Assembly: GCA_036388855.1 (NCBI GenBank)
Contig: DASVRA010000022.1
Span: forward strand, 74,256-138,255
From: DASVRA01 sp036388855
Lineage (GTDB): Bacteria > Pseudomonadota > Alphaproteobacteria > Caulobacterales > Caulobacteraceae
Direction of reading: 5' to 3'
Length of the DNA: 64,000 bases
This document shows, piece after piece, positions 7,951 to 14,875 of this stretch (the first letter of the stretch is position 1; every line of letters starts with the position of its first letter). Position numbers and translations under genes: made by a program. The notes under the pieces were generated by a model. It saw only the letters and a program-made list of their open reading frames with translations. It did no database searches and was not told the origin of the DNA.

Positions 7951-8502
7951 CTAAAGCGGCTTGAGCTCGTGCAGCCGAGGCCAGGCGCGGTCGCGGGCGT
8001 TGGTGATGATCTCTGCGGGCGGGATCGGCCAGCCGATGCCGATTTCGGGATCGTCGAAGGCCAGGCCGTCCTCCAGCTCGGGCGCGTAGAGGTCGCTGAC
8101 CTTGTAGAGCACCTCGCAGTTCTCCGTCAGGGTCAGGAAGCCGTGGGCGAAGCCGGCGGGGACCAGCAGCTGGCGCCAGTTCGACTCCGACAGTTCCTCG
8201 CCCGCCCACTGGCCGAAGGTCGGGGAGCCGGCGCGGATGTCCACCGCCACGTCGAACACCGCGCCACGGGACACCCGCACCAGCTTGTCCTGCGCGCGCG
8301 GGGGACGCTGGAAATGCAGGCCGCGCAGGACGCCGCGCTTCTCCGTGCGCGAATGGTTGTCCTGGACGAACGGCCGGTCGAAGCCGGCCTCCGCCAGCGC
8401 GGGGCGGCTGTAGGTCTCGGAAAAGAAGCCGCGCTCGTCGCCGTGACGTCTGGGCGTGATCAGCAGCAGGCCTTCGGGCGCGAGCGGGACGATCTCGGTC
8501 AT
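7951..8502 (-). CDS. rfbC: dTDP-4-dehydrorhamnose 3,5-epimerase
   Basis: RmlC converts dTDP-4-dehydro-6-deoxyglucose to dTDP-4-dehydrorhamnose, the third step of dTDP-L-rhamnose synthesis. The 183-residue protein matches the family length and has its signatures: DERGFFSETYSRPAL, QDNHSRTEKRGVLRGLHFQ (with the conserved His) and VDIRAGSPTFGQW. It lies on the opposite strand from the AGE epimerase, rmlD and rmlA genes, which start about 110 bases away, so the rhamnose genes form a divergent cluster. rmlB is not in the window. Confidence 0.95.
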   Translation of the reverse strand: MTEIVPLAPEGLLLITPRRHGDERGFFSETYSRPALAEAGFDRPFVQDNHSRTEKRGVLRGLHFQRPPRAQDKLVRVSRGAVFDVAVDIRAGSPTFGQWAGEELSESNWRQLLVPAGFAHGFLTLTENCEVLYKVSDLYAPELEDGLAFDDPEIGIGWPIPPAEIITNARDRAWPRLHELKPL

Positions 8503-8610
8503 GGCGCGTGCTTAGCGGCGCGGGGCGGCGCCGTCACCCGGGCGGCTTGACCGGGCGCCGATGGGGGGCGAGGGTCCGCGCCCTTCCGAAGCCGCGATGC
8601 CCGAGCGCCC

Positions 8611-9768
8611 TTGACCCCTCCGCCCATCCGTTTCGCCGAGGTGCGCGCGTGGCTGCTCGACAAGGCGCTGCCGCTGTGGAGCGGACCGGGGCTGGACCGC
8701 CGGTTCGGGGGATCGGTGGAGGCGCTGGACTTCTCCGGCGCCGACGCCGCCCTGCCGGTCAAGCGGGTGCGGGCCCAGGCGCGGCAGGTCTATGTGTTCA
8801 CCCACCTCGACCTGCTGGGAGCGGGGTCGGCGGACGCCGCGCGGCATTGCTGGGACTTCCTCAGCGCCAAGGCGCGTCGGGCGGACGGCGCCTGGGCGCG
8901 GCTTCTGGCGCGCGACGGCAGCATCGCGGACGGCGCCGCCGACGCCTACGACCACGCCTTCATCCTGCTGGCCCTGGCATGGCGGGCAAGGGCGGGCGAG
9001 CCCGGCGCGGTCGGCGAGGCGCACGCCACCCTGGATGTGCTCGACCGGCTGCTCAGCCTTGGCCCCGGCCGTGGCTGGGCGGCGGCGGAGGACCGGCCTC
9101 AGGCGCGGCTGCAGAACCCGCACATGCACCTGCTGGAAGCGGCGCTGGAGCTGACGCTGGTCAGCGGCGACCAGCGCTTCGCTGAAATGGCGCGGGCCAT
9201 CCTGCGGCTGTTCGAGACGCGGCTGTTCGAGCCGGAGCGGGGGCTGATCTACGAGGACAGCGCCGAGGACTGGGGGGCGCTGCCGCGCGGCGCCAGCCCG
9301 GTGGAGCCGGGGCACCTGTTCCAGTGGAGCTGGCTGCTGCACCGGGCCGGCGAGGTGCTGGGGGTGGACCACCGGGCCGAGGCCGCCGCCCTGTATCGCG
9401 CCGCTGAGCGGCTCGGCACCGACCCGGAGACGGGCCTCACTTACGACGGTTTGGAAGGCGCGGGGCTGGAGCCGGTTCGCACCTTCCGCACCTGGCCGCA
9501 GACCGAGCATCTGAAGGCGGCGCTGGGCATGTTCGAGCATCAGGGCCTCGACACGCGCGCGGAGGTGGCGGCGCTGGTCGGGCGGTTGCTCGACCGCTAC
9601 CTGGCAGCGCCGGTTGCCGGCGGCTGGGTGGACCGCTTCGGCCCCGGCTGGACGCCGCTGGCGCAGGACATGCCGGCCTCCACCTTCTACCACCTGCTGG
9701 TCGCGTTTTCCGAACTCCTGCGGCTGGAGCCGGCGCTGTCGGCCGCGCGCGAGACGGCGGAGGCCTGA
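8611..9768 (+). CDS. AGE family epimerase/isomerase
   Basis: This 385-residue alpha6/alpha6-barrel protein belongs to the N-acylglucosamine 2-epimerase / aldose-ketose isomerase family. Likely active-site His residues are in YDHAFILLALAW, QNPHMHLLEAALEL and WPQTEHLKAALG. Members interconvert GlcNAc and ManNAc, mannose and fructose, or mannose-6-P and fructose-6-P; the substrate cannot be fixed by eye. The start is TTG at 8611, with an in-frame GTG at 8641 as alternative. It is followed two bases later by rmlD, so a role in supplying sugars for surface polysaccharide is inferred from position. Confidence 0.82.
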   Translation: MTPPPIRFAEVRAWLLDKALPLWSGPGLDRRFGGSVEALDFSGADAALPVKRVRAQARQVYVFTHLDLLGAGSADAARHCWDFLSAKARRADGAWARLLARDGSIADGAADAYDHAFILLALAWRARAGEPGAVGEAHATLDVLDRLLSLGPGRGWAAAEDRPQARLQNPHMHLLEAALELTLVSGDQRFAEMARAILRLFETRLFEPERGLIYEDSAEDWGALPRGASPVEPGHLFQWSWLLHRAGEVLGVDHRAEAAALYRAAERLGTDPETGLTYDGLEGAGLEPVRTFRTWPQTEHLKAALGMFEHQGLDTRAEVAALVGRLLDRYLAAPVAGGWVDRFGPGWTPLAQDMPASTFYHLLVAFSELLRLEPALSAARETAEA

Positions 9769-9770
9769 GC

Positions 9771-10661
9771 TTGGCGGACGCCATCCTGGTGCTCGGCCGC
9801 AGCGGCCAGGTGGCGCGCGAGCTCGCCAAGCTTGGCCCGCCGCCGGGCTTCGGCCTCGCCTTCGCTGGGCGCGAGCGCCTGGACCTGCTGAGCGGCGCCG
9901 ACCCCTCCCCGCTCCTGGATGAGGTTCGCCCCGCCGTGGTGATCAACGCCGCCGCCTACACCGCCGTCGATCGGGCGGAGTCGGAGCCCGACCTCGCCTA
10001 TCGCCTGAACCGCGACGCCCCCGCCGCGCTCGCCGCCGCCTGCGCCGGGCGGGGTATCGGCTTCGTGCACTTCTCGACCGACTACGTCTTCGACGGGCGC
10101 AAGGCGGAGCCTTATCTGGAGGACGATCCGCGCGCGCCGCAGGGGGTCTACGGGGCCAGCAAGGCGGCGGGGGAGGAGGCGGTCGAGGCGGCGGGCGGGC
10201 GCCACGCGATCCTGCGGACCGCCTGGGTGTATTCGGCGTCTGGAGCGAACTTCGTAAAGACCATGCTGCGGCTGGCGCAGATGCGCGAGGAGGTGGCGGT
10301 GGTGGACGACCAGCGCGGCAACCCCACCTGGGCGGAGGACTGCGCGCGGGGCGCCCTGCTCGCGGCCGAACGGCTGGTGGCGGGCGATGCGAAGGCCGAG
10401 GGCGTGTTCCACCTCGCGGGCGAAGGCGAGGCGACCTGGGCCGATTTCGCCGAAGCCGTATTCGAGGAGAGCGCCCGGCGCGGCGGCAAGCAGCCGCGGG
10501 TGCGCCCGATCAGCACCTTGGAGTATCCGACACCTGCGCGACGGCCCGCCAACTCACGGCTGGACTGCGGCAAGCTGGTGCGCCACTTCGGCTGGCGGCC
10601 CAGGCCCTGGCGCGAGGCCCTGGCCGCCTGTTTCGACGAACTGGAGACCCAAGCGGCATGA
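9771..10661 (+). CDS. rfbD: dTDP-4-dehydrorhamnose reductase
   Basis: RmlD reduces dTDP-4-dehydrorhamnose to dTDP-L-rhamnose with NAD(P)H. The 296-residue SDR protein has an N-terminal nucleotide motif (LGRSGQVARELAKL), INAAAYTAVDRAE, the STDYVFDGRK segment and the catalytic YGASKAAGE. The C-terminus RPANSRLDCGKL is typical of the family. The start is TTG at 9771, two bases after the epimerase stop. The stop overlaps the rmlA start (ATGA), so the two are probably translated together. Confidence 0.94.
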   Translation: MADAILVLGRSGQVARELAKLGPPPGFGLAFAGRERLDLLSGADPSPLLDEVRPAVVINAAAYTAVDRAESEPDLAYRLNRDAPAALAAACAGRGIGFVHFSTDYVFDGRKAEPYLEDDPRAPQGVYGASKAAGEEAVEAAGGRHAILRTAWVYSASGANFVKTMLRLAQMREEVAVVDDQRGNPTWAEDCARGALLAAERLVAGDAKAEGVFHLAGEGEATWADFAEAVFEESARRGGKQPRVRPISTLEYPTPARRPANSRLDCGKLVRHFGWRPRPWREALAACFDELETQAA

Positions 10662-11536
10662 AGGGGATCATCCTGGCTGGCGGTTCGGGCACGCGGCTGT
10701 GGCCGATGACGCGGGCAGTCTGCAAGCAGCTGCTGCCGGTCTACGACAAGCCGATGATCTACTACCCGATCAGCGTGCTGATGCTGGCGGGCGTGCGCGA
10801 CATGCTGATCATCTCCACCCCCAAGGACACGCCGATCTTCGAGGAGGTGCTGGGCGACGGGTCGGAATGGGGCGTGCGGTTCAGCTACGCCGTGCAGGAC
10901 GAGCCGCGCGGCCTGGCCGACGCCTTCATCGTGGGTGAGGAGTTCGTCGCCGGCGACCGCTGCGCCCTGATCCTCGGCGACAACATCTTCTTCGGCGGGG
11001 GCCTTGGCCAGATCCTGCGGCGCGCGGCGGAGCGCGAGAGCGGCGCCACCGTCTTCGCCTACCGGGTGTCCGATCCCGAGCGTTACGGCGTGGTCGAGTT
11101 CGACGACCTGGGCCAGGCCATGTCGCTCGAGGAAAAACCGAAGGCGCCGCGCTCCGACTGGGCGGTGACCGGCCTGTATTTCTACGACCAGGCCGTGGTC
11201 GACATCGCCAAGAACGTGAGGCCTTCCGCGCGTGGCGAGATCGAGATCACCGACGTCAACCTCGCCTACCTCGAAGCCGGCAGGCTGCAGGTGGAGAAGC
11301 TCGGCCGCGGCTACGCCTGGCTCGACACCGGCACCCACGACTCGCTGATGGAAGCCTCGGAGTTCATCAAGGCCATCCAGCACCGCCAGGGCGTCAAGAT
11401 CGCCTGCCCGGAGGAGATCGCGCTGGAGTCCGGCTGGATCACGCCCGATCAGGCGGAGAAATTAGGGCGGGCGCTCGGCAAGACCGAATATGGCCGTTAC
11501 CTGATCGACATCTCAAAGGAGGCGCGGGGAAGATAG
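10658..11536 (+). CDS. rfbA: glucose-1-phosphate thymidylyltransferase
   Basis: RmlA makes dTDP-glucose from glucose-1-phosphate and dTTP, the first step of dTDP-rhamnose synthesis. The 292-residue product has the nucleotidyltransferase signature GIILAGGSGTRLWPMT, then KQLLPVYDKPMIYYPI, LGDNIFFG, EKPKAPRSDWAVTGLYFYD and WLDTGTHDSL, all diagnostic. It overlaps rmlD by four bases and is the last gene before a long non-coding stretch. Confidence 0.96.
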   Translation: MKGIILAGGSGTRLWPMTRAVCKQLLPVYDKPMIYYPISVLMLAGVRDMLIISTPKDTPIFEEVLGDGSEWGVRFSYAVQDEPRGLADAFIVGEEFVAGDRCALILGDNIFFGGGLGQILRRAAERESGATVFAYRVSDPERYGVVEFDDLGQAMSLEEKPKAPRSDWAVTGLYFYDQAVVDIAKNVRPSARGEIEITDVNLAYLEAGRLQVEKLGRGYAWLDTGTHDSLMEASEFIKAIQHRQGVKIACPEEIALESGWITPDQAEKLGRALGKTEYGRYLIDISKEARGR

Positions 11537-12110
11537 CGACCGCGCCGTTGGACGGCCGCCTGATCACGCCAGAACTCCTCCCAATGATCGGTCAAAGCCC
11601 CGGGAGCACTCTCAAAGGCCCAACGCACGTCCGCCCCGGCGCTAGAACCCGCTCCCCCGCTTGGTCCGAGCAAAGCCAACGTATCGCAAAAGTCCCCAAG
11701 AAGGGGAGGGAGACCGCACACCCCCAATCCGGCTGACAACTCACCCCGCCGCGGCGCCCCTCCAACCGCCAACCCGTTGAACCCTCACCCGAACCCGACC
11801 GCGCGGTCGCGGTGAAACAGGGGGAAAACCCCGGACTTATCCCCCTCCCTTCGCACCTGCCCCATACTCCCTCTCACGACTTCCGGCGTGGGAGGGGGCA
11901 GGGCCCGCACCTTTGCCGCCGGAAGTGCGGTCGAACGGGGAGCCCGGCTTAGCCAGCCGGACGGCAGGCCGGCGGGGGTTACGCCGGCGGTCCGGGGATG
12001 GAGCAGTGCGGCTCCACCCGCCCGTGGACGCCGTGGCGGCGTGCCCCGGGCGACCGGAGCGCCGCCGCCTGGGGCCGTAGCCGCCGACGCAGGCGGCCAA
12101 CCCCCAGGCT
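11537..12110. other. non-coding, hairpin-rich intergenic stretch
   Basis: I see no supportable gene between rmlA and the 165-bp repeat. Open frames here lack ribosome binding sites and recognisable motifs. The stretch holds a palindrome CGACCGCGCGGTCG (11796-11809), a GCCGGCG/CGCCGGC hairpin near 11970-11990, an ACGCCG/CGGCGT hairpin near 12030-12045, and a strong nested hairpin at 12067-12109 (GCCTGGGG with CCCCAGGC enclosing GCCGCC with GGCGGC). Composition in 11540-11790 is less GC-rich than the flanking genes. It could be gene remnants, a structured RNA, or a terminator region for rmlA. Confidence 0.5.
12067..12109. repeat. nested hairpin immediately before the 165-bp repeat
   Basis: The outer stem GCCTGGGG/CCCCAGGC (8 bp) encloses the inner stem GCCGCC/GGCGGC with a six-base loop. 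The hairpin abuts the left end of the long repeat at 12111 but is not present next to the right-hand copy. It is therefore not part of the repeat unit. Confidence 0.5.
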
Positions 12111-12275
12111 CCGGGTAGCACCCAAGACGTGCGCCTGCCGGACGCTGGCCGAAAACGAACCGCGCGGGGCGTATCGGGCCTGCCGAAACGGTTATTCCAT
12201 TGCTCCGGGCAGCGCCCGGCGCCCCGCCGCCCTCCCGCCTCGCCGCAACGGCGGGGAAGGCACGGCGCGTGGGCG
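12111..12275 (+). repeat. 165-bp dispersed repeat, left copy
   Basis: Bases 12111-12275 match the reverse complement of 63826-63990 at 162 of 165 positions, with mismatches near 12174, 12178 and 12249. Similarity drops sharply at both ends, so the unit is bounded. It contains a CCGGGC/GCCCGG hairpin near 12205 and a CCCCGCC/GGCGGGG stem (12222-12228 with 12251-12257). No open frame with family motifs spans it. It lies about 165 bases upstream of gcrA. Confidence 0.9.
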
Positions 12276-12309
12276 GTTGGGCCGCAGATCCCGCACCACA
12301 TCTAGTTCC

Positions 12310-12357
12310 TGTGGATGAGTCGAATCCCACCTATTGTGTTCGTTAATCGTGCGTTTA
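12310..12357 (+). promoter_or_regulatory. gcrA promoter region: DnaA-box-like, GANTC and CtrA-like sites
   Basis: TGTGGATGA (12310-12318) differs by one base from the complement of the DnaA box TTATCCACA. GAGTC (12317-12321) and GAATC (12322-12326) are CcrM GANTC sites, the first overlapping the DnaA-like site. TTAA-N7-TTTA (12343-12357) resembles the CtrA site TTAA-N7-TTAA. In Caulobacter crescentus gcrA is known to be activated by DnaA, repressed by CtrA and affected by CcrM methylation, so the cluster fits cell-cycle control. The gcrA ATG is 85 bases further on. Confidence 0.6.
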
Positions 12358-12441
12358 CGATATCTAGTAGGTTAATGGCCGGGATGGCGGCCACGGCCAC
12401 CAGATATAGCGCCGGCGGCGTCCGGCGGGCGGGAGGACGAC

Positions 12442-12927
12442 ATGGGCTGGACGGACGAACGGGTCGAGACCCTGAAGAAGCTGTGGCTGGAGGGCCTGTC
12501 GGCCAGTCAGGTGGCCAAGCAGCTGGGCGGGGTCACACGCAACGCGGTGATCGGCAAGGTCCACCGGCTTGGCCTCTCGGGCCGCGCCACGCCTTCGCAG
12601 CCCTCACGCCCGCGGATCGCCGCCCCACGCCCGCCCCGCGCCGTGCACCACCACGCCCCGCGCCGGGTCGAGCCTCGCGCCGACCCCCAGCCGGTCGCCC
12701 TGCGCTACCCTGAGGAGCCGGGCTCCGCGACCGTGCTGACGCTTGGCGCCCACATGTGCAAGTGGCCGATCGGCGACCCGTCCAGCGACGGCTTCACCTT
12801 CTGCGGCCGGCGCATCGGCGACGGCTCCTACTGCGTGGAGCACGCCCGCCTCGCCTACCAGCCGCAGCAGAAGAAGGGGAAGGCCGCCGCCAACGAGCTG
12901 GCCCGGTCGCTGCGCCGCTACATCTGA
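12442..12927 (+). CDS. gcrA: cell cycle regulator GcrA
   Basis: GcrA is an alphaproteobacterial cofactor of sigma-70 RNA polymerase that activates promoters carrying methylated GANTC sites. The 161-residue product starts with the hallmark GWTDERVETLKKLWLEGLSA, then GGVTRNAVIGKVHRLGLSGR (helix-turn-helix). After a Pro/Arg/His-rich linker comes the C-terminal sigma-binding domain with MCKWPIGDP, FCGRR and YCVEHARLAYQP. The ATG follows GGGAGGACG at good spacing. The gene is one of the best taxonomic markers in the window. Confidence 0.97.
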   Translation: MGWTDERVETLKKLWLEGLSASQVAKQLGGVTRNAVIGKVHRLGLSGRATPSQPSRPRIAAPRPPRAVHHHAPRRVEPRADPQPVALRYPEEPGSATVLTLGAHMCKWPIGDPSSDGFTFCGRRIGDGSYCVEHARLAYQPQQKKGKAAANELARSLRRYI

Positions 12928-13009
12928 CGCCTCGCCCGATCGTGACGGCCGCGCGTCTTGCGCGCGGCCGCCCGCGGCTGTCCTATCCGCCTGAACCCAG
13001 GAGGCGGAG

Positions 13010-14794
13010 ATGGCTGAGCTGACGGGAACGGCGGGGAACGACCAACTGGACGGCGGGGCAGGCGCCGACTTGATCGACGCGCGCACCGGGTCGGACAGCG
13101 CGGGCGCGGGCGGCGGAGCCGACACCGTCTCCGGCGGCGGCGGCGGCGACCAGCTTTCCGGCGGCGGTGGCGACGACGTCCTTTACGGCCACTCCGCCGC
13201 CGACCGAGACCCGCTGTCGGGGGTGATCCGGGTCGACCAGGTCGGCTCCGCCTTCGACCGTCCGGTGTTCGCCACGTCGGCCCCCGGCGACCCTCGCCTC
13301 TACGTGGTCGAGTCCCACACCGGCGCGATCCGCATCCTCGACCCCGACACGGGTCAGGTCGCCGACCCGCCGTTCCTGCAGTTGCCCGAGGGCGACATCG
13401 CCGAGGGCAACGAGCAGGGCCTGCTGGGCCTGGCCTTCCACCCCGATTACGCCGAGAACGGCCGTTTCTACGTCGACCTCACCAACGCGCAGGGCGACAT
13501 CGAAATCCGCGAGTACACCCGAGGCGCCGGCGACCCTCCGCGCGCGGACCCCGGCTCCGGGCGGTTGATCCTCACCATCCCACACGGCGAGGCGGCCAAC
13601 CACAACGGCGGCTGGCTGGGCTTCGGCCCGGACGGGAACCTCTACGTCACCGTCGGCGACGGGGGCGCGGGCCAATCCCAGAACGCCCAGGACCTCCAGT
13701 CCCTGCTGGGCAAGGTCCTGCGCATCGACGTTGACGGCGACGACTTCGCCGGCGACCCGGACCGCAACTACGCCATTCCCGAGGACAACCCCTTCCTCGG
13801 CCGGCCGGGCGCGAACGAGATCTGGGCCTACGGTCTGCGCAACCCCTGGCGCGCCAGCTTCGACTCCGCCACGGGCGACTTCTACATCGGCGATGTCGGC
13901 CAGAGCGCCTGGGAGGAGATCGACTTCATCGGCTCCGGCAGCGACGGCGGCCAGAACTTCGGCTGGGACGTCTTCGAGGGCATGCACCCGCCGCCCGAGC
14001 CCGGCTTCACCCCGCCCATCGCCGAATACGCTCACGGCGAGGGCGCCTTCGCCGGCGAGGCGGTGACCGGCGGCTACGTCTACCGCGGCCCCGGCAACGA
14101 GGACGGCCTCTATTTCTTCGCCGACTTCATCAGCGGCAACCTCTGGACCCTCAAGCAGGCCGGCGGCGAGGCGGTCGATTTCATCAACCGCAACGGCCAG
14201 CTGCGCGGCGACCTCGACGGTTTCGGCTTCATCTCGTCCTTCGCCGAGGACGGGCAGGGCCGGCTCTACGCCATCAGCCTGAACGGCGGCGTCTTCCGCC
14301 TGTCGCCCTCGGAGGCCGCCGGCGACGGCTCGGACCGCCTCTCCGGAGGGGCGGGCGACGACCGCGCCTACGGCGGCGCTGGCGAGGACACCCTGCTGGG
14401 CGGCGCCGGCCGCGACCGCCTCCACGGCGGCCTCGGCGCGGACCAGCTGACCGGCGGCGCGGGCGCCGACCGCTTGTATGGCGGCGATGCGCGCGACGTG
14501 TTCGCCTACAACCGGCTCGGCGACTCCGCCGCCGGCGCGGCCGACCGCATCGTGGGCTTCAGCCGCATCGACCTAATCGACCTCAGCCGTATTGATGCGG
14601 ACGCCGGTGAGGCGGGCAACCAGGGCTTTACGCTGGCGGCGGCCTTCACCGGCGAGGCGGGCCAACTGCGCCTGCGCTACCTCGAATCCGCCGGCCGCAC
14701 CTTCGTGGAAGGCGACGTCGACGGTGATGGCCAGGCCGATCTGAGGATTGTGCTTTCAGGCGACCACCGCGCCTTCGATGGCTTTGTCCTCTAG
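13010..14794 (+). CDS. secreted PQQ-type sugar dehydrogenase (GSDH) flanked by RTX repeats
   Basis: The protein has 594 residues in four parts. Residues 1-65 are RTX nonapeptides (GTAGNDQLDGGAGADLI). Residues about 72-435 form a glucose/sorbosone dehydrogenase beta-propeller with HNGGWLGFGPDGNLYVTVGDGG, EIWAYGLRNPWR, IGDVGQ and a final ADFISGNLW. Residues about 440-510 are more RTX repeats. The last 80 residues are the same module as in the two RTX proteins at 6-8 kb, ending FDGFVL. This domain class oxidises aldoses or hexuronates with PQQ. The repeats and terminal signal imply type I export; no N-terminal signal peptide is visible. ATG follows GGAGGCGGAG. Confidence 0.87.
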   Translation: MAELTGTAGNDQLDGGAGADLIDARTGSDSAGAGGGADTVSGGGGGDQLSGGGGDDVLYGHSAADRDPLSGVIRVDQVGSAFDRPVFATSAPGDPRLYVVESHTGAIRILDPDTGQVADPPFLQLPEGDIAEGNEQGLLGLAFHPDYAENGRFYVDLTNAQGDIEIREYTRGAGDPPRADPGSGRLILTIPHGEAANHNGGWLGFGPDGNLYVTVGDGGAGQSQNAQDLQSLLGKVLRIDVDGDDFAGDPDRNYAIPEDNPFLGRPGANEIWAYGLRNPWRASFDSATGDFYIGDVGQSAWEEIDFIGSGSDGGQNFGWDVFEGMHPPPEPGFTPPIAEYAHGEGAFAGEAVTGGYVYRGPGNEDGLYFFADFISGNLWTLKQAGGEAVDFINRNGQLRGDLDGFGFISSFAEDGQGRLYAISLNGGVFRLSPSEAAGDGSDRLSGGAGDDRAYGGAGEDTLLGGAGRDRLHGGLGADQLTGGAGADRLYGGDARDVFAYNRLGDSAAGAADRIVGFSRIDLIDLSRIDADAGEAGNQGFTLAAAFTGEAGQLRLRYLESAGRTFVEGDVDGDGQADLRIVLSGDHRAFDGFVL

Positions 14795-14875
14795 GAGAAT
14801 AGCTTGGCAGGGCGGGCTCGGTTGGCCCAGTCGGCCGGAGGGTCTAAAGGCAAGGTCCCATCCGTGAGCCTCGCC

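Noticed and set aside
10148..11383. Long minus-strand frame opposite rmlD and rmlA
   Set aside because: Both sense genes have diagnostic motifs; the antisense translation has none.
11497..11772. 91-codon minus-strand frame after rmlA
   Set aside because: It overlaps the rmlA end and shows some protein-like composition, but there is no family match by eye and no start signal; it could be a remnant, and is not supported as a gene.
11785..12330. Minus-strand frame over the 165-bp repeat and flanking hairpins
   Set aside because: It has no ribosome binding site and no recognisable motif. The repeat is shared with another locus in a different coding context, so the frame is accidental.
12983..14425. 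Long minus-strand frame opposite the PQQ-RTX gene
   Set aside because: It is repetitive Val/Ala/Gly translation, antisense to a gene with clear domains and a good ribosome binding site; no independent support.
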